Made by a program: the position numbers and the translations under genes. From Glycomyces sp. NRRL B-16210 (GTDB lineage: Bacteria > Actinomycetota > Actinomycetes > Mycobacteriales > Micromonosporaceae), in contig NZ_JOGR01000010.1 in the NCBI RefSeq assembly GCF_000719515.1, forward strand, positions 186,001 through 250,000: a stretch of DNA of 64,000 nt, read 5' to 3'. Positions 18,536-26,763 of the stretch are shown here, one piece after another (position 1 is the stretch's first letter; every line of letters begins with the position of its first letter). The notes below the pieces were generated by a model. It was not told where the DNA came from, did not search any database, and was given only the letters and a program-made list of their open reading frames with translations.

Positions 18536-20519
18536 GGCCTGCTGCGACCACGACTCGCCGCGCCCTGAAGCCGACGAGCACGGCGACGACCACGGCGTCC
18601 GGACCCTCTGGGATGTCAAGGAACTGCGCTTCGCCGCCGCGGCCGGGCTCGCCCTGCTGGCCGGTTACGCCCTCGGCTGGGCCGACGCCCCCGACCGGGC
18701 CGCACTGGCGCTCAAGGCACTCGCGCTGGTCATCGCCGCCTGGACCTTCGTGCCTTCGACACTTCGGCGCCTGGCGCGCGGCCGGATCGGCGTCGGCACC
18801 CTCATGACCATCGCCGCGGTCGGCGCCGTCGCCCTCGGCGAGATCGGTGAGGCCGCGACGCTGGCCTTCCTGTACGCCATCGCCGAGGGGCTCGAAGAGT
18901 ACGCCGTCGCCCGCACCCGCCGCGGCCTGCGCGCGCTCCTCGCGCTCGTGCCCGACCGCGCCACAGTGGTCCGCGGCGGCAACGAGACCGTCATCGACCC
19001 CGCCGAACTCCGCGTCGGCGACACCATGATCGTCAAGCCCGCCGAGCGCCTGGCCACCGACGGGATCGTCCGCGAAGGACGCACCGCCCTCGACCTCTCC
19101 GCGATCACCGGCGAGTCCGTACCGGTCGAAACAGGCCCCGGCGAGGCGGTCCACGCCGGATCGATCAACGGCACCGGAGCCCTCACCGTCGAAGTGACCG
19201 CCGGCGCCGAGGACAACTCCCTGGCCCGCATCGTCGCGATCGTCGAGGCCGAGCAGTCCCGCAAGGGCGCCGCCCAGCGCCTGGCCGACCGCATCGCCAG
19301 ACCCCTCGTGCCAGCGGTCATCGCCGCCGCGGCACTGGTCGCCGCGCTCGGCAGCCTCCTCGGCGACCCTTCGGTGTGGATCGAACGCGCCCTGGTCGTG
19401 CTCGTCGCCGTCTCCCCCTGCGCGCTGGCGATCGCCGTACCGGTCACGGTCGTGGCCGCCGTCGGCGCCGCCTCCCGGTTCGGGGCCCTGGTCAAGGGCG
19501 GCGCGGCCCTCGAAGCGCTCGGACGGGTGCGGACCGTCGCGCTCGACAAGACCGGCACGCTGACGGCCAACCGGCCCGCCGTAGTCGAAGTCCAGACCCG
19601 CCTGGGCCGGACCCGCGAGGACGTGCTGGCCGTCGCCGCGGCCCTCGAAGCCCGCAGCGAGCACCCGCTCGCGCGCGCCGTTCTCGCCGAAGTCGAGGCC
19701 CCTGCCGCCGCCACGGCGGTCGAGGCCGTCACCGGAGCCGGGATCACCGGCCGACTCGACGGCGCCGAAGTCCGCCTCGGCCGACCCGGCTGGATCGACC
19801 CCGGGCCCTTGGCCGAGGCCGTCGCGCGGATGCAGGGCGAGGGCGCCACCGTGGTCCTGGTCGAAGACGACGGCCGGCTCATCGGCGCGATCGGCGTCCG
19901 CGACGAACTGCGACCCGAGGCGCGGGAGGTAATCGAGGGCCTGCACCGCGACGGCTACCGCGTCGCGATGCTCACCGGCGACAGCGTCGCCACCGCGCGG
20001 GCCCTCGCCCGACAAGCCGGTATCCGAGACGACGCCGTGCACGCCGAGCTGCGGCCCGAGGACAAGTCCCGCCTCGTCGGCGAGCTCGGCCGCGGCGGCC
20101 CGGTCGCCATGGTCGGTGACGGCGTCAACGACGCCCCCGCGCTGGCGACCGCCCACGTCGGGATCGCCATGGGCTCCATGGGAACCGATGTGGCGATCGA
20201 GACCGCCGACGTCGCACTCATGGGCGAGGACCTGCGCCACCTGCCGCAGTCGCTGCGGCACGCCCGCCGCGCCCGGTGGATCATGCTCCAGAACATCGGC
20301 CTCTCGCTCGCCCTGATCGCGGTGCTGCTGCCGCTGGCGCTGTTCGGGGTCCTCGGACTGGCCGCGGTCGTGCTGGTCCACGAGCTCGCCGAGGTCGTGG
20401 TCATCGCCAACGGCGTCCGCGCGGGCCGCTTTCACGGCGCCCTTGCCGCGAGGCCGGGCACCTCCTCTACGGCAGTCGCCGCGCTCCAGCCGGTCGAATC
20501 ACCCGAACCTATGCGCTGA
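18528..20519 (+). CDS. P1B-type heavy-metal efflux ATPase, 663 aa
   Basis: Pumps heavy-metal cations out of the cell using ATP. It has the transmembrane SPC metal site at 296-298, the phosphorylation motif DKTGT at 340-344, TGES in the actuator domain, the P-domain GDGVNDAPAL and a late VHELAEV. Cys-Cys and several His/Asp residues at the very N-terminus replace the usual ferredoxin-like metal-binding domain. SPC rather than CPC is typical of the P1B-4 group (Co/Zn-type), so Cd, Zn or Co are the likely ions. The GTG start overlaps the end of the sensor gene by 8 bases, so the two are coupled and induced together. Confidence 0.93.
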   Translation: MSEACCDHDSPRPEADEHGDDHGVRTLWDVKELRFAAAAGLALLAGYALGWADAPDRAALALKALALVIAAWTFVPSTLRRLARGRIGVGTLMTIAAVGAVALGEIGEAATLAFLYAIAEGLEEYAVARTRRGLRALLALVPDRATVVRGGNETVIDPAELRVGDTMIVKPAERLATDGIVREGRTALDLSAITGESVPVETGPGEAVHAGSINGTGALTVEVTAGAEDNSLARIVAIVEAEQSRKGAAQRLADRIARPLVPAVIAAAALVAALGSLLGDPSVWIERALVVLVAVSPCALAIAVPVTVVAAVGAASRFGALVKGGAALEALGRVRTVALDKTGTLTANRPAVVEVQTRLGRTREDVLAVAAALEARSEHPLARAVLAEVEAPAAATAVEAVTGAGITGRLDGAEVRLGRPGWIDPGPLAEAVARMQGEGATVVLVEDDGRLIGAIGVRDELRPEAREVIEGLHRDGYRVAMLTGDSVATARALARQAGIRDDAVHAELRPEDKSRLVGELGRGGPVAMVGDGVNDAPALATAHVGIAMGSMGTDVAIETADVALMGEDLRHLPQSLRHARRARWIMLQNIGLSLALIAVLLPLALFGVLGLAAVVLVHELAEVVVIANGVRAGRFHGALAARPGTSSTAVAALQPVESPEPMR

Positions 20520-20605
20520 CGCCGAGCGGCACCCGGCGTCTGCCGGGTTCCGCTTGACTCGGCGTGCGAAGCCGCGTAACCTCCAACCTATACATGCACG
20601 CATTG

Positions 20606-20618
20606 CAATATGATATTG
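20606..20618. promoter_or_regulatory. Putative operator before the CDF gene
   Basis: CAATAT-G-ATATTG is a perfect 13-base palindrome in an AT-rich stretch 20 bases before the CDF transporter start. It gives the CDF gene a promoter and metal-responsive control of its own, probably by one of the nearby ArsR-type proteins or Zur. Confidence 0.55.
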
Positions 20619-20638
20619 ATTTTCAAGGTTAGGAACCC

Positions 20639-21595
20639 ATGGGACACGCACACGACCATGCACCGGGGCACGCGGGCGGCCGACACGCCTGGCGACTGCG
20701 GGCGGCACTCGCCGTGATCGGCGCCTTCTTCGTCGTCGAGCTGGTCTTCGGCCTGCTCTCCGGCTCGCTGGCGCTGCTCTCCGACGCCGGGCACATGGCC
20801 GCCGACGTGATCACGCTCTCGGCGGCCCTGGTCGCCACCCGCCTCGCCACCAGGCCCGACACCACCGGGCGCCGCACCTACGGCTCCTACCGGGCCGAGA
20901 TGTTCGCCTCGGGGTTCGCGGTCCTGATCATGCTCGGCATGGCGGTCTACATCGTCATCGAAGCGGTCGGGCGCATCGGCTCGGAGCCGGAGATCCAGGT
21001 GGGCCCGATGCTCGTCGTCGGCGCGCTCGGCCTGGGCGCCAACATCGCCGCGATGCTCCTGCTGCGCTCGGGCGCCGACGAGAGCCTCAACGTCAAGGGC
21101 GCCTACCTCGAAGTCGTCGCCGACACCGCGGGCTCGGTCGGCGTGATCATCGCGGGAATCATGGTCGCGGTCACCGGGCAGGCCGCCTGGGACACTGGGG
21201 TGGCCTTGGCGATCGGCGTGTTCATCGTCGCCCGCGCGCTCCCCCTCGGACGCCAGGTGCTGGCGATCCTCGCGCAGCACGCGCCCCCGGGCATCGAGCC
21301 GGCCAAGGTCGCCGACGACCTCGCGGCGATCCCGGGCGTCCGCGAGGTCCACGACGTGCACCTGTGGACGCTCACCTCCGGGATGCACGTGGCCACCGCG
21401 CACCTGGTCACCGAGCCCGGCACCGACGACCACGCCGCGCTCGACCGGGCGCAGCACCTCTTGCGCGAGGACTGGGGCATCACCCACGCCACCGTCCAGG
21501 TCGAACCCGCCGACCACGCCGACTGCGACGAACCGGGCCGCTGCCCGCCCCCGACGACCACCGGCACGAACAGCGTTTCGGCGCAAGGAAACTGA
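20639..21595 (+). CDS. Cation diffusion facilitator (CzcD/ZitB-like), 318 aa
   Basis: A proton-coupled exporter of Zn, Cd or Co in the inner membrane. Six membrane segments are visible. The transport-site ligands appear as SDAGHMAAD (about 50-58) and LEVVADTAGS (about 160-169). The N-terminus is histidine-rich (MGHAHDHAPGHAGGRH), and a cytoplasmic C-terminal domain ends with His/Asp/Cys residues (DHADCDEPGRC). Length fits the family. It has its own palindromic operator and follows the P1B ATPase by about 120 bases. It is followed without a gap by the HXXEE gene. Confidence 0.94.
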   Translation: MGHAHDHAPGHAGGRHAWRLRAALAVIGAFFVVELVFGLLSGSLALLSDAGHMAADVITLSAALVATRLATRPDTTGRRTYGSYRAEMFASGFAVLIMLGMAVYIVIEAVGRIGSEPEIQVGPMLVVGALGLGANIAAMLLLRSGADESLNVKGAYLEVVADTAGSVGVIIAGIMVAVTGQAAWDTGVALAIGVFIVARALPLGRQVLAILAQHAPPGIEPAKVADDLAAIPGVREVHDVHLWTLTSGMHVATAHLVTEPGTDDHAALDRAQHLLREDWGITHATVQVEPADHADCDEPGRCPPPTTTGTNSVSAQGN

Positions 21596-22087
21596 ATGAT
21601 CACCCTCCCGATCAGCACCGCCCGGCCGACCCGGGCGCAGCCGCAAGCGGAGTGGCCGTTCCTGCTGCCGTACGCGGTGTACGTGGTGCACACCCTCGAA
21701 GAGCTGCCGGGCTTCGCGGCCTGGGCGAGCGCGCACTTCGGACCCGAGACCACCGGCGCCTTCGCGGCCTACCACATCCCGCTGATCCTCCTGGTCGGCC
21801 TGACCGGCTGGCGGGCGATGCGGACCGGCGGCCGCGTCTGGGTCGTGCTCGCCACCGCCTTCCAGATCCAGTTCGGCCTCAACGCCCTGTTCCACCTGAC
21901 CGTGTGGGCCGGGACCGGCGACTACTCCCCGGGAGCAGTCACCGGCGCGACCGTGAGCATCCCCGCGACCGTGTACTACCTGGTCTGGGCCCGAAGGCAC
22001 CGCATCGCCACCGGCCGCCAGGTCGCGGCGGCAGCGGTGATCGGGGCGCTCATCGCCGCCGCAACGATCGGGTTCCTCTTCCTCTGA
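21596..22087 (+). CDS. HXXEE-domain membrane protein, 163 aa
   Basis: A protein of the HXXEE domain family: the segment YVVHTLEELPGFAAWA near residue 30 carries the defining His-x-x-Glu-Glu, and YHIPLILL and ALFHLTVWA carry further conserved histidines. About four membrane segments are seen. The family has no established biochemical role; the His/Glu pattern suggests a metal site in the membrane. The ATG overlaps the TGA stop of the CDF gene by one base, so it is co-translated with a metal exporter, which supports a role in metal handling. Confidence 0.82.
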   Translation: MITLPISTARPTRAQPQAEWPFLLPYAVYVVHTLEELPGFAAWASAHFGPETTGAFAAYHIPLILLVGLTGWRAMRTGGRVWVVLATAFQIQFGLNALFHLTVWAGTGDYSPGAVTGATVSIPATVYYLVWARRHRIATGRQVAAAAVIGALIAAATIGFLFL

Positions 22088-22348
22088 CCGGATCGGACCC
22101 TCGCACACCGCTGCGTCTTCCAGCACCGGGCCGCGTCCGACGCGGCATCGCCATACCCGCCGTAGACCTTCCCGTGCCTTCCCGATCCCGCTCCGGCGAC
22201 ACGCCGGCCTGAACATCGACACCGAATTCGCCCCGGGACCGAACGGGTTCTGGACCGAACTCGAAGGCCCCGGAGGCGTCAAGGACCGTGCCGCGCCTTC
22301 ACTCCTGGCGTGCCGAGCTTCGCCGGTGCCGCACCGCGTGCCGCCTGG

Positions 22349-23782
22349 TCAGCGTCGAGCGGAGGCGACTCGGGCGGGTTCGTCGGGAACCGGAGTCGCG
22401 GTCCTTGGCCAGGCCGCCCGCTCCTCGTCGCACGGCAAAGCGGTCGCCGTCGCGGGCCAGCGGTGATGCAAGGGGTCGATGACGAAGTCGTGCGTGTGGG
22501 CCCATCCGCGATCGGTCGGGCGGGCGTCCGCGAGATGCGGGTCCTGCGGGCTGAGCCGGGCGTGGACGTGCGCGAGGGCCGTGGATTCACGGGCGGGCCA
22601 AGACGCGAGGCCCGCCGACGCCGCGGCCATGGCGACGACCGCCAGTACGGCCGCCGCGGTGCCCATGCCCGCCTGGGCCGCAAGCCATCCGGCGACCGGA
22701 TAGGTGATGAGGAACCAGCCGTGCGAGAGGGAGAACTGCGCGGCGAACGCGGCGGGGCGGTCGCCCGGGGAGGCGGAGGCGGTCACCAGGCGGCCGGTCG
22801 GCGTCAGGATGGCGCCCGTGGCGGCCCCGAGCAGTGCCCAGGCCGCGAGCAGACCCGCCCACCCCAGGAGGTTCAAGTGCAGCAGGGCCGCGCTGACACT
22901 GAGGACCGCCCCGAGCGTGAACGCCGCCGGGACCATGACCTGCCGGTCGGTGAGGCGGCGCAGCAGTCGCGGCAGCAGCAGCGCGGCGAGCATCGAGCCG
23001 CTCCCGTAGGCGCCCAGCGCGATCGCCACAGCGGTACGGTCGCCTCCGAGCGTGTTCTGCACGAGGACGACGGTGTTGACGACGACCATGGCGGTCGCGG
23101 CGGCCACCGCCAGGTGCATCAGCAGCAGCGCCCGCAGCCGGGGCGTGGCCAGGTAGATCCGGAAGCCCTGTGTCGTTCGCTCCCAGCGCCTTCGCTCATG
23201 CCGGGCCGGGGCGAGCCGGGGCAGGACCACCGAGGCGACCAGGACGGCCGAGGCCACGAAGCCGAGGGTGGTCCCGGTGAACAGCCACTGGTAGCCGACC
23301 GCGGTCAGCAGCACCGCCGCCAAGGCCGGGCTGAACAGGCTCTCCAGGTCGTAGGCCAGCCGGGAGAGCGAGAGCGCCTTGGTGTACTCGTCCTCGTCGC
23401 CGAGCACGTCGGGAATGGTCGCCTGGAAGGCCGGTGTGAACGCGGCCGAGGCCGATTGCAGGACCAGGACGAGCACGTAGATCTGCCAGACCTCGGTGAC
23501 GAACGGCAGCGCGAGCGCCACGGCCGCGCGGGCGAGGTCCATCGCGACCATGAGGGTCCGGCGGGACAGGCGGTCGGCCAGAGCGGTGGCGATCGGCCCG
23601 ATGAGCAGGTAGGCGAGCATCTTGATCGCCAGCGCCGTCCCGAGCACCGCGGTCGCGTCGGCGCCGGCGAGGTCGAAGGCGAGCAGGCTCAGCGCGACGG
23701 TGGCCAGGCCGGTGCCGGTGAGGGCGACGACCTGGGCGGCGAACAGGTGGCGGTAGGTGCGGTGGCGCAGTACGGCGAGCAC
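22349..23782 (-). CDS. MFS transporter under ArsR control, 477 aa
   Basis: A twelve-segment MFS protein of the enterobactin-exporter/MdtG-like type (RTYRHLFAAQVVALTGTGLATVALSLLAF at the N-terminus). The C-terminal tail is long, hydrophilic and has several histidines (HVHARL, WAHTHDF, LHHRW). I chose GTG 23782 because GAGGA lies 7 bases upstream and because the frame's earlier starts fall within or against the palindromic operator at 23830-23849. It is transcribed together with or just behind the ArsR gene at 23855. Transporters of this type next to ArsR sensors often export metals, but the substrate here is unknown. Confidence 0.85.
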   Translation of the reverse strand: MLAVLRHRTYRHLFAAQVVALTGTGLATVALSLLAFDLAGADATAVLGTALAIKMLAYLLIGPIATALADRLSRRTLMVAMDLARAAVALALPFVTEVWQIYVLVLVLQSASAAFTPAFQATIPDVLGDEDEYTKALSLSRLAYDLESLFSPALAAVLLTAVGYQWLFTGTTLGFVASAVLVASVVLPRLAPARHERRRWERTTQGFRIYLATPRLRALLLMHLAVAAATAMVVVNTVVLVQNTLGGDRTAVAIALGAYGSGSMLAALLLPRLLRRLTDRQVMVPAAFTLGAVLSVSAALLHLNLLGWAGLLAAWALLGAATGAILTPTGRLVTASASPGDRPAAFAAQFSLSHGWFLITYPVAGWLAAQAGMGTAAAVLAVVAMAAASAGLASWPARESTALAHVHARLSPQDPHLADARPTDRGWAHTHDFVIDPLHHRWPATATALPCDEERAAWPRTATPVPDEPARVASARR

Positions 23783-23829
23783 GGTGCGGTCCTCGGTCCG
23801 GAGCGGGTAAGCATCGAACCGTAACATAT

Positions 23830-23849
23830 ATGTGCGCAATTGCGCACAT
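23830..23849. promoter_or_regulatory. Perfect 20-base palindrome, ArsR-type operator
   Basis: ATGTGCGCAA and TTGCGCACAT are exact inverse complements with no spacer. The site is 6 bases downstream of the ArsR gene stop and upstream of the MFS gene. A -10-like TATATG sequence overlaps its edge. It matches the general shape of ArsR/SmtB operators (12-2-12 type), so the sensor likely represses the transporter from here. Confidence 0.8.
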
Positions 23850-23854
23850 GACAT

Positions 23855-24214
23855 CTACGCGTGCCAGGGCTCGCCGGTGACCTGGTGATCGGCGCGGCTG
23901 AGCGCTTCGAGCACGAGCCTGCGCAGATGCCCGTCGGTCATCGAGTAGACCACGCGCCTGCCTTCGCGGCGCGAGTTGACCAGCCCGGCAAGCCGCAGTT
24001 TCGCCAGATGCTGGCTCACCGCCGGACGCGCCGCCTCGGTCGCCGCGGCCAGCGCGGTCACGTCGGCCTCGCCCTCGGCCAGGGCCCAGAGCAGTTGCAG
24101 ACGCGTCTGGTCGGCCAGGAGCGCGAATACGGCTGCGGCGGTGGCGAACTGCTCGGTGCTGGGAGCGGCGTGATGCAACTGGGGTGCAGGAGCCTGCTCC
24201 TGGCGATCGGGCAT
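23855..24214 (-). CDS. ArsR-family repressor, 119 aa
   Basis: A winged-helix ArsR/SmtB protein: AAAVFALLADQTRLQLLWALAEGEADVTALAAATEAARPAVSQHLAKLRLAGLVNSRREGRRVVYSM. It has no cysteine pair near the recognition helix. Histidines (QLHHAAP at the start, DGHLRR, RADHQVTGEPWHA at the end) suggest an NmtR/CzrA-like His/Asp site for Ni, Co or Zn. The ATG at 24214 has AGGA 7 bases upstream. It precedes the MFS gene, with a palindromic operator between them. Confidence 0.9.
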   Translation of the reverse strand: MPDRQEQAPAPQLHHAAPSTEQFATAAAVFALLADQTRLQLLWALAEGEADVTALAAATEAARPAVSQHLAKLRLAGLVNSRREGRRVVYSMTDGHLRRLVLEALSRADHQVTGEPWHA

Positions 24215-24309
24215 GAACCCATCCTAGAACCCCCGCCGACCCCAAAGCGCCCCGCAGAAGAAGGAGAACGCCCGCCGGAGAGCGAAGGGGACTCAGACGA
24301 ACGCCTCCA

Positions 24310-24798
24310 TCACCTCGGCGGTTCCCACTCCTGCCCGTCGCCGATCGCGCGGGTGATGCGGCGGCTGATCTCGCGCAGCTGCCGGACCTGCGGCTTGGTC
24401 AGGCGGTCGAGGACCAGGCGGTGAACGGTCTGCGCGTGGCCGGGCGTGGCCTCGTCCACCTTCGTGCGTCCGGAATCGGTCAGGATCGCGAGCGTGAAGC
24501 GTCCGTCGACGGGATCGGGTTCCCGCCTCACCCATCCCCTGGACTCCAGACGTGTGACCGCCCGGGACAGGCGTGAGAGGGAGCTGTTCGCGTAGCCGGA
24601 CAGAACGCTCATCCGGAGCGTGCTGTCCGGTGCGTTCGCGAGCGCGTAGAGGACGCCGTACTCGAAGTGCGTCAACTGGGCGTCTCGTTGGAGCTGGCTG
24701 TCGAGTGCCGCGGGCAACCACTCCAGGACGGTGGCCAGCGCGGCCCAAGTCTCGAGATCCTCGCCGACGAGAGCAGTAGGAGTATCGGGAGTCGTCAT
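24310..24798 (-). CDS. MarR-family repressor, 162 aa
   Basis: A winged-helix MarR-type repressor: LTHFEYGVLYALANAPDSTLRMSVLSGYANSSLSRLSRAVTRLESRGWVRREPDPVDGRFTLAILTDSGR shows the family's HTH and wing (DGRFTLAILT) and a C-terminal dimerisation helix. It lies back to back with an SDR gene, and two matching palindromes fill the shared promoter region, so it most likely represses both genes and is released by a small phenolic or similar ligand, the usual family behaviour. The ATG at 24798 is chosen because upstream residues lie inside the operator region. Confidence 0.9.
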   Translation of the reverse strand: MTTPDTPTALVGEDLETWAALATVLEWLPAALDSQLQRDAQLTHFEYGVLYALANAPDSTLRMSVLSGYANSSLSRLSRAVTRLESRGWVRREPDPVDGRFTLAILTDSGRTKVDEATPGHAQTVHRLVLDRLTKPQVRQLREISRRITRAIGDGQEWEPPR

Positions 24799-24832
24799 GT
24801 GAGGCAGCCTACCGGACGGTCCGTTCGGATTG

Positions 24833-24881
24833 ACTTGCTCAGTCAAGTGAAGCGGCCTAGCATTCACTTGACTGAGCAAGT
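24833..24881. promoter_or_regulatory. Double MarR operator in a divergent promoter
   Basis: The stretch 24833-24851 is the exact inverse complement of 24863-24881 (19-base arms). Each arm is itself a small palindrome, ACTTG-N6-CAAGT. So two identical dimer sites face each other 30 bases centre to centre, between the MarR and SDR genes. This is a clear binding site for the adjacent repressor. Confidence 0.85.
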
Positions 24882-24916
24882 AATCGCCGCAGCGCGGCCC
24901 GAGCGAGACGGACATC

Positions 24917-25708
24917 ATGGATCTGGAACTGACTGGCAGGCGAGCTTTCATAAGCGGCTCGACGCAGGGCATCGGCTACGCGATCGCGGAGGCACTGCTC
25001 AACGAGGGCGCCGCCGTGGTCGTCAACGGACGCAGCGAGGTTCGTGTACAGGCGGCGATCGACAGCCTCCGAACAGCGGTTCCCGGCGCGGACGTCACGG
25101 GCATCGCGGCGGACTTCGAGAAACCGGAGCAGATCCAGCACCTGCTCGATCAGTTGGGCGACGTCGACATCCTCGTCAACAACGTCGGCGTGTTCGAGGT
25201 CAAGAACTTCACGGACATCTCGGATGCGGACTGGCAGCGCTACTTCGACGTCAACGTCATGAGCGGCGTTCGGCTCTCCCGACACGTGCTCGGCCGCATG
25301 ATCGACCGTGGATGGGGCCGGATCATCTTCATCGCGAGCGAGTCGGGCGTGAACGTGCCGGCCGACATGACGCACTACGGCATGACGAAGGCCGGCATGC
25401 TGGCCCTCGGCAACGGGCTGGCCAAGCTCACCCGGGGAACCCAGGTCACGGTCAACACCGTCGTCGGCGGGCCGACGTACTCCGAGGGCGTCGCCCAGGC
25501 GGTCGAGCAGATCGCACAGGCGCAGGCGATGCCCGCAACCGACCTTAAGAACGCGATCGCGGCGGGGAACCAGACTTCCCTACTACAGCGGTTCATCGAG
25601 CCGGCCGAGATAGCGAGCCTCGCGACCTATCTGGCGAGCCCCCGCGCATCGGCCACGAACGGCGCGGCACTACGCGCCGACGGAGGAGCCCTGACAACGC
25701 TCCTCTGA
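24917..25708 (+). CDS. Short-chain dehydrogenase/reductase, 263 aa
   Basis: An NAD(P)-dependent oxidoreductase of the classical SDR family. The cofactor site reads SGSTQGIGYAIAEA, NNVG follows at about 90, and the catalytic Tyr and Lys are in HYGMTKAG with the active-site serine in FIASESG. Length is standard. It is divergent from the MarR gene and probably induced by the compound it helps to detoxify. The substrate is not predictable. The ATG 24917 follows the right-hand operator arm by 35 bases. Confidence 0.92.
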   Translation: MDLELTGRRAFISGSTQGIGYAIAEALLNEGAAVVVNGRSEVRVQAAIDSLRTAVPGADVTGIAADFEKPEQIQHLLDQLGDVDILVNNVGVFEVKNFTDISDADWQRYFDVNVMSGVRLSRHVLGRMIDRGWGRIIFIASESGVNVPADMTHYGMTKAGMLALGNGLAKLTRGTQVTVNTVVGGPTYSEGVAQAVEQIAQAQAMPATDLKNAIAAGNQTSLLQRFIEPAEIASLATYLASPRASATNGAALRADGGALTTLL

Positions 25709-25992
25709 CCCCGCCGGCCCCGCAAACGTGGTGACCGGCGTCACTCGGTCGGCCAGGTCGGCCCAGGCCACGCGACTGCTGGCCGAATGACTCGCCCCCG
25801 CATTCGCCGACACACGAACGCGACGAAGTCGACCTCCATATAGGTGCCGAGGCCGCTGCCGCGCTCGGGCCGATCTACTATCGGGCCACGATAGAACACG
25901 GCGTCGCGGATCGACCCCTCTAGACACCGCCGTCGGCACCTGGCCGGACCGACTACTTTGTTCTCACCCCCATCCTCCCGAGGCGGGCTGTC

Positions 25993-26319
25993 ATGGGGAA
26001 GACGGCCGATCGAGCCGCGCACGGCGTGCCCGAATCCCGCGACCGCTCGCTGTACTCGCTCGCGACCTGGACCGGCGTCGCCGAGAAGCTGAAGGACAAG
26101 GAGTCCATGGAGCCGTTGATCACCGGCTCCGATCTGGACTGGACGAGCGTGCGTCCTCCAGCACCGAAGTACGCCAAAGCCACCGGGAGGTACGGAGTCG
26201 GCGAGCAGCTCCCGATCAAGCTCCGGCATTCGATCGGCCTGGGCGACCTCGCCACGTCCATCGTCGGCGAGGCGGAGGACCCCCGCTTCGTGCAGGGCTG
26301 TCCGAGGATCCACCGATGA
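25993..26319 (+). pseudogene. Remnant of an NAD(P)H-binding (SDR a5, NmrA-like) protein
   Basis: The frame encodes a C-terminal part only: a helix ending AEKLKDKESMEPLITGSDLDWTSVRPP, then GRYGVGEQLP and SIGLGDLATSIVGEAEDPRF, all typical of the end of small NAD(P)-binding epimerase-like proteins. The N-terminal Rossmann motif and about 100 residues are absent. It is therefore a truncated gene, though a short product could still be made. It is followed at once by another broken oxidoreductase gene. Confidence 0.6.
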
Positions 26320-26580
26320 GCACGGCCCCCGCTGAAGGAAAAGGTAGCGGCCGTCACCGGCGCGACCGGCGGGATGGACCGGGTCGCATTTGAACTCGCG
26401 CGGGCCGGCGCGCCCGTGGTCACGGTCGCCCGCGCGGACGCACTCCAGAAACAGATCTGACGCCGTGCACCTACTGGTGAACAACGCCGGCGCGTGAACC
26501 TCGACGGGCTCGAAATCCACATCGCGGTCGACCACCTCGCCGCATTGCGCATAGATCCCGGCGAGCTCTTCGATGCCCGC
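26320..26580 (+). pseudogene. Decayed SDR gene
   Basis: Pieces of a short-chain dehydrogenase are visible in order but not in one frame: VAAVTGATGGMDRVAFELARAGAPVV (cofactor site), a stop, then VHLLVNNAGA, another stop, then LDGLEIHIAVDHLAAL (the region just after NNAG in this family). Internal sequence has been deleted and stops have accumulated. No functional product is expected. Confidence 0.65.
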
Positions 26581-26763
26581 CTTCGTGACCATCGAAAGTG
26601 GATCGTAAGCACCGATCGATTCGACACGAGCGCATGCATGATGAGCGAGACCCTCCGTGTCAGCGTCGCCGCTTTCGGCGAACGCCCTATATCGCGGCCA
26701 CTCTCGCCTGCTGGGGCCCTGTGGCCTTCACCTTCGCATGAACCCTCATGCGATCTGATCGGC

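Noticed and set aside
25741..26592. A 283-codon minus-strand frame opposite the decayed oxidoreductase genes
   Set aside because: Oxidoreductase motifs are readable on the plus strand in order, so the minus frame is a shadow. It has no family pattern.
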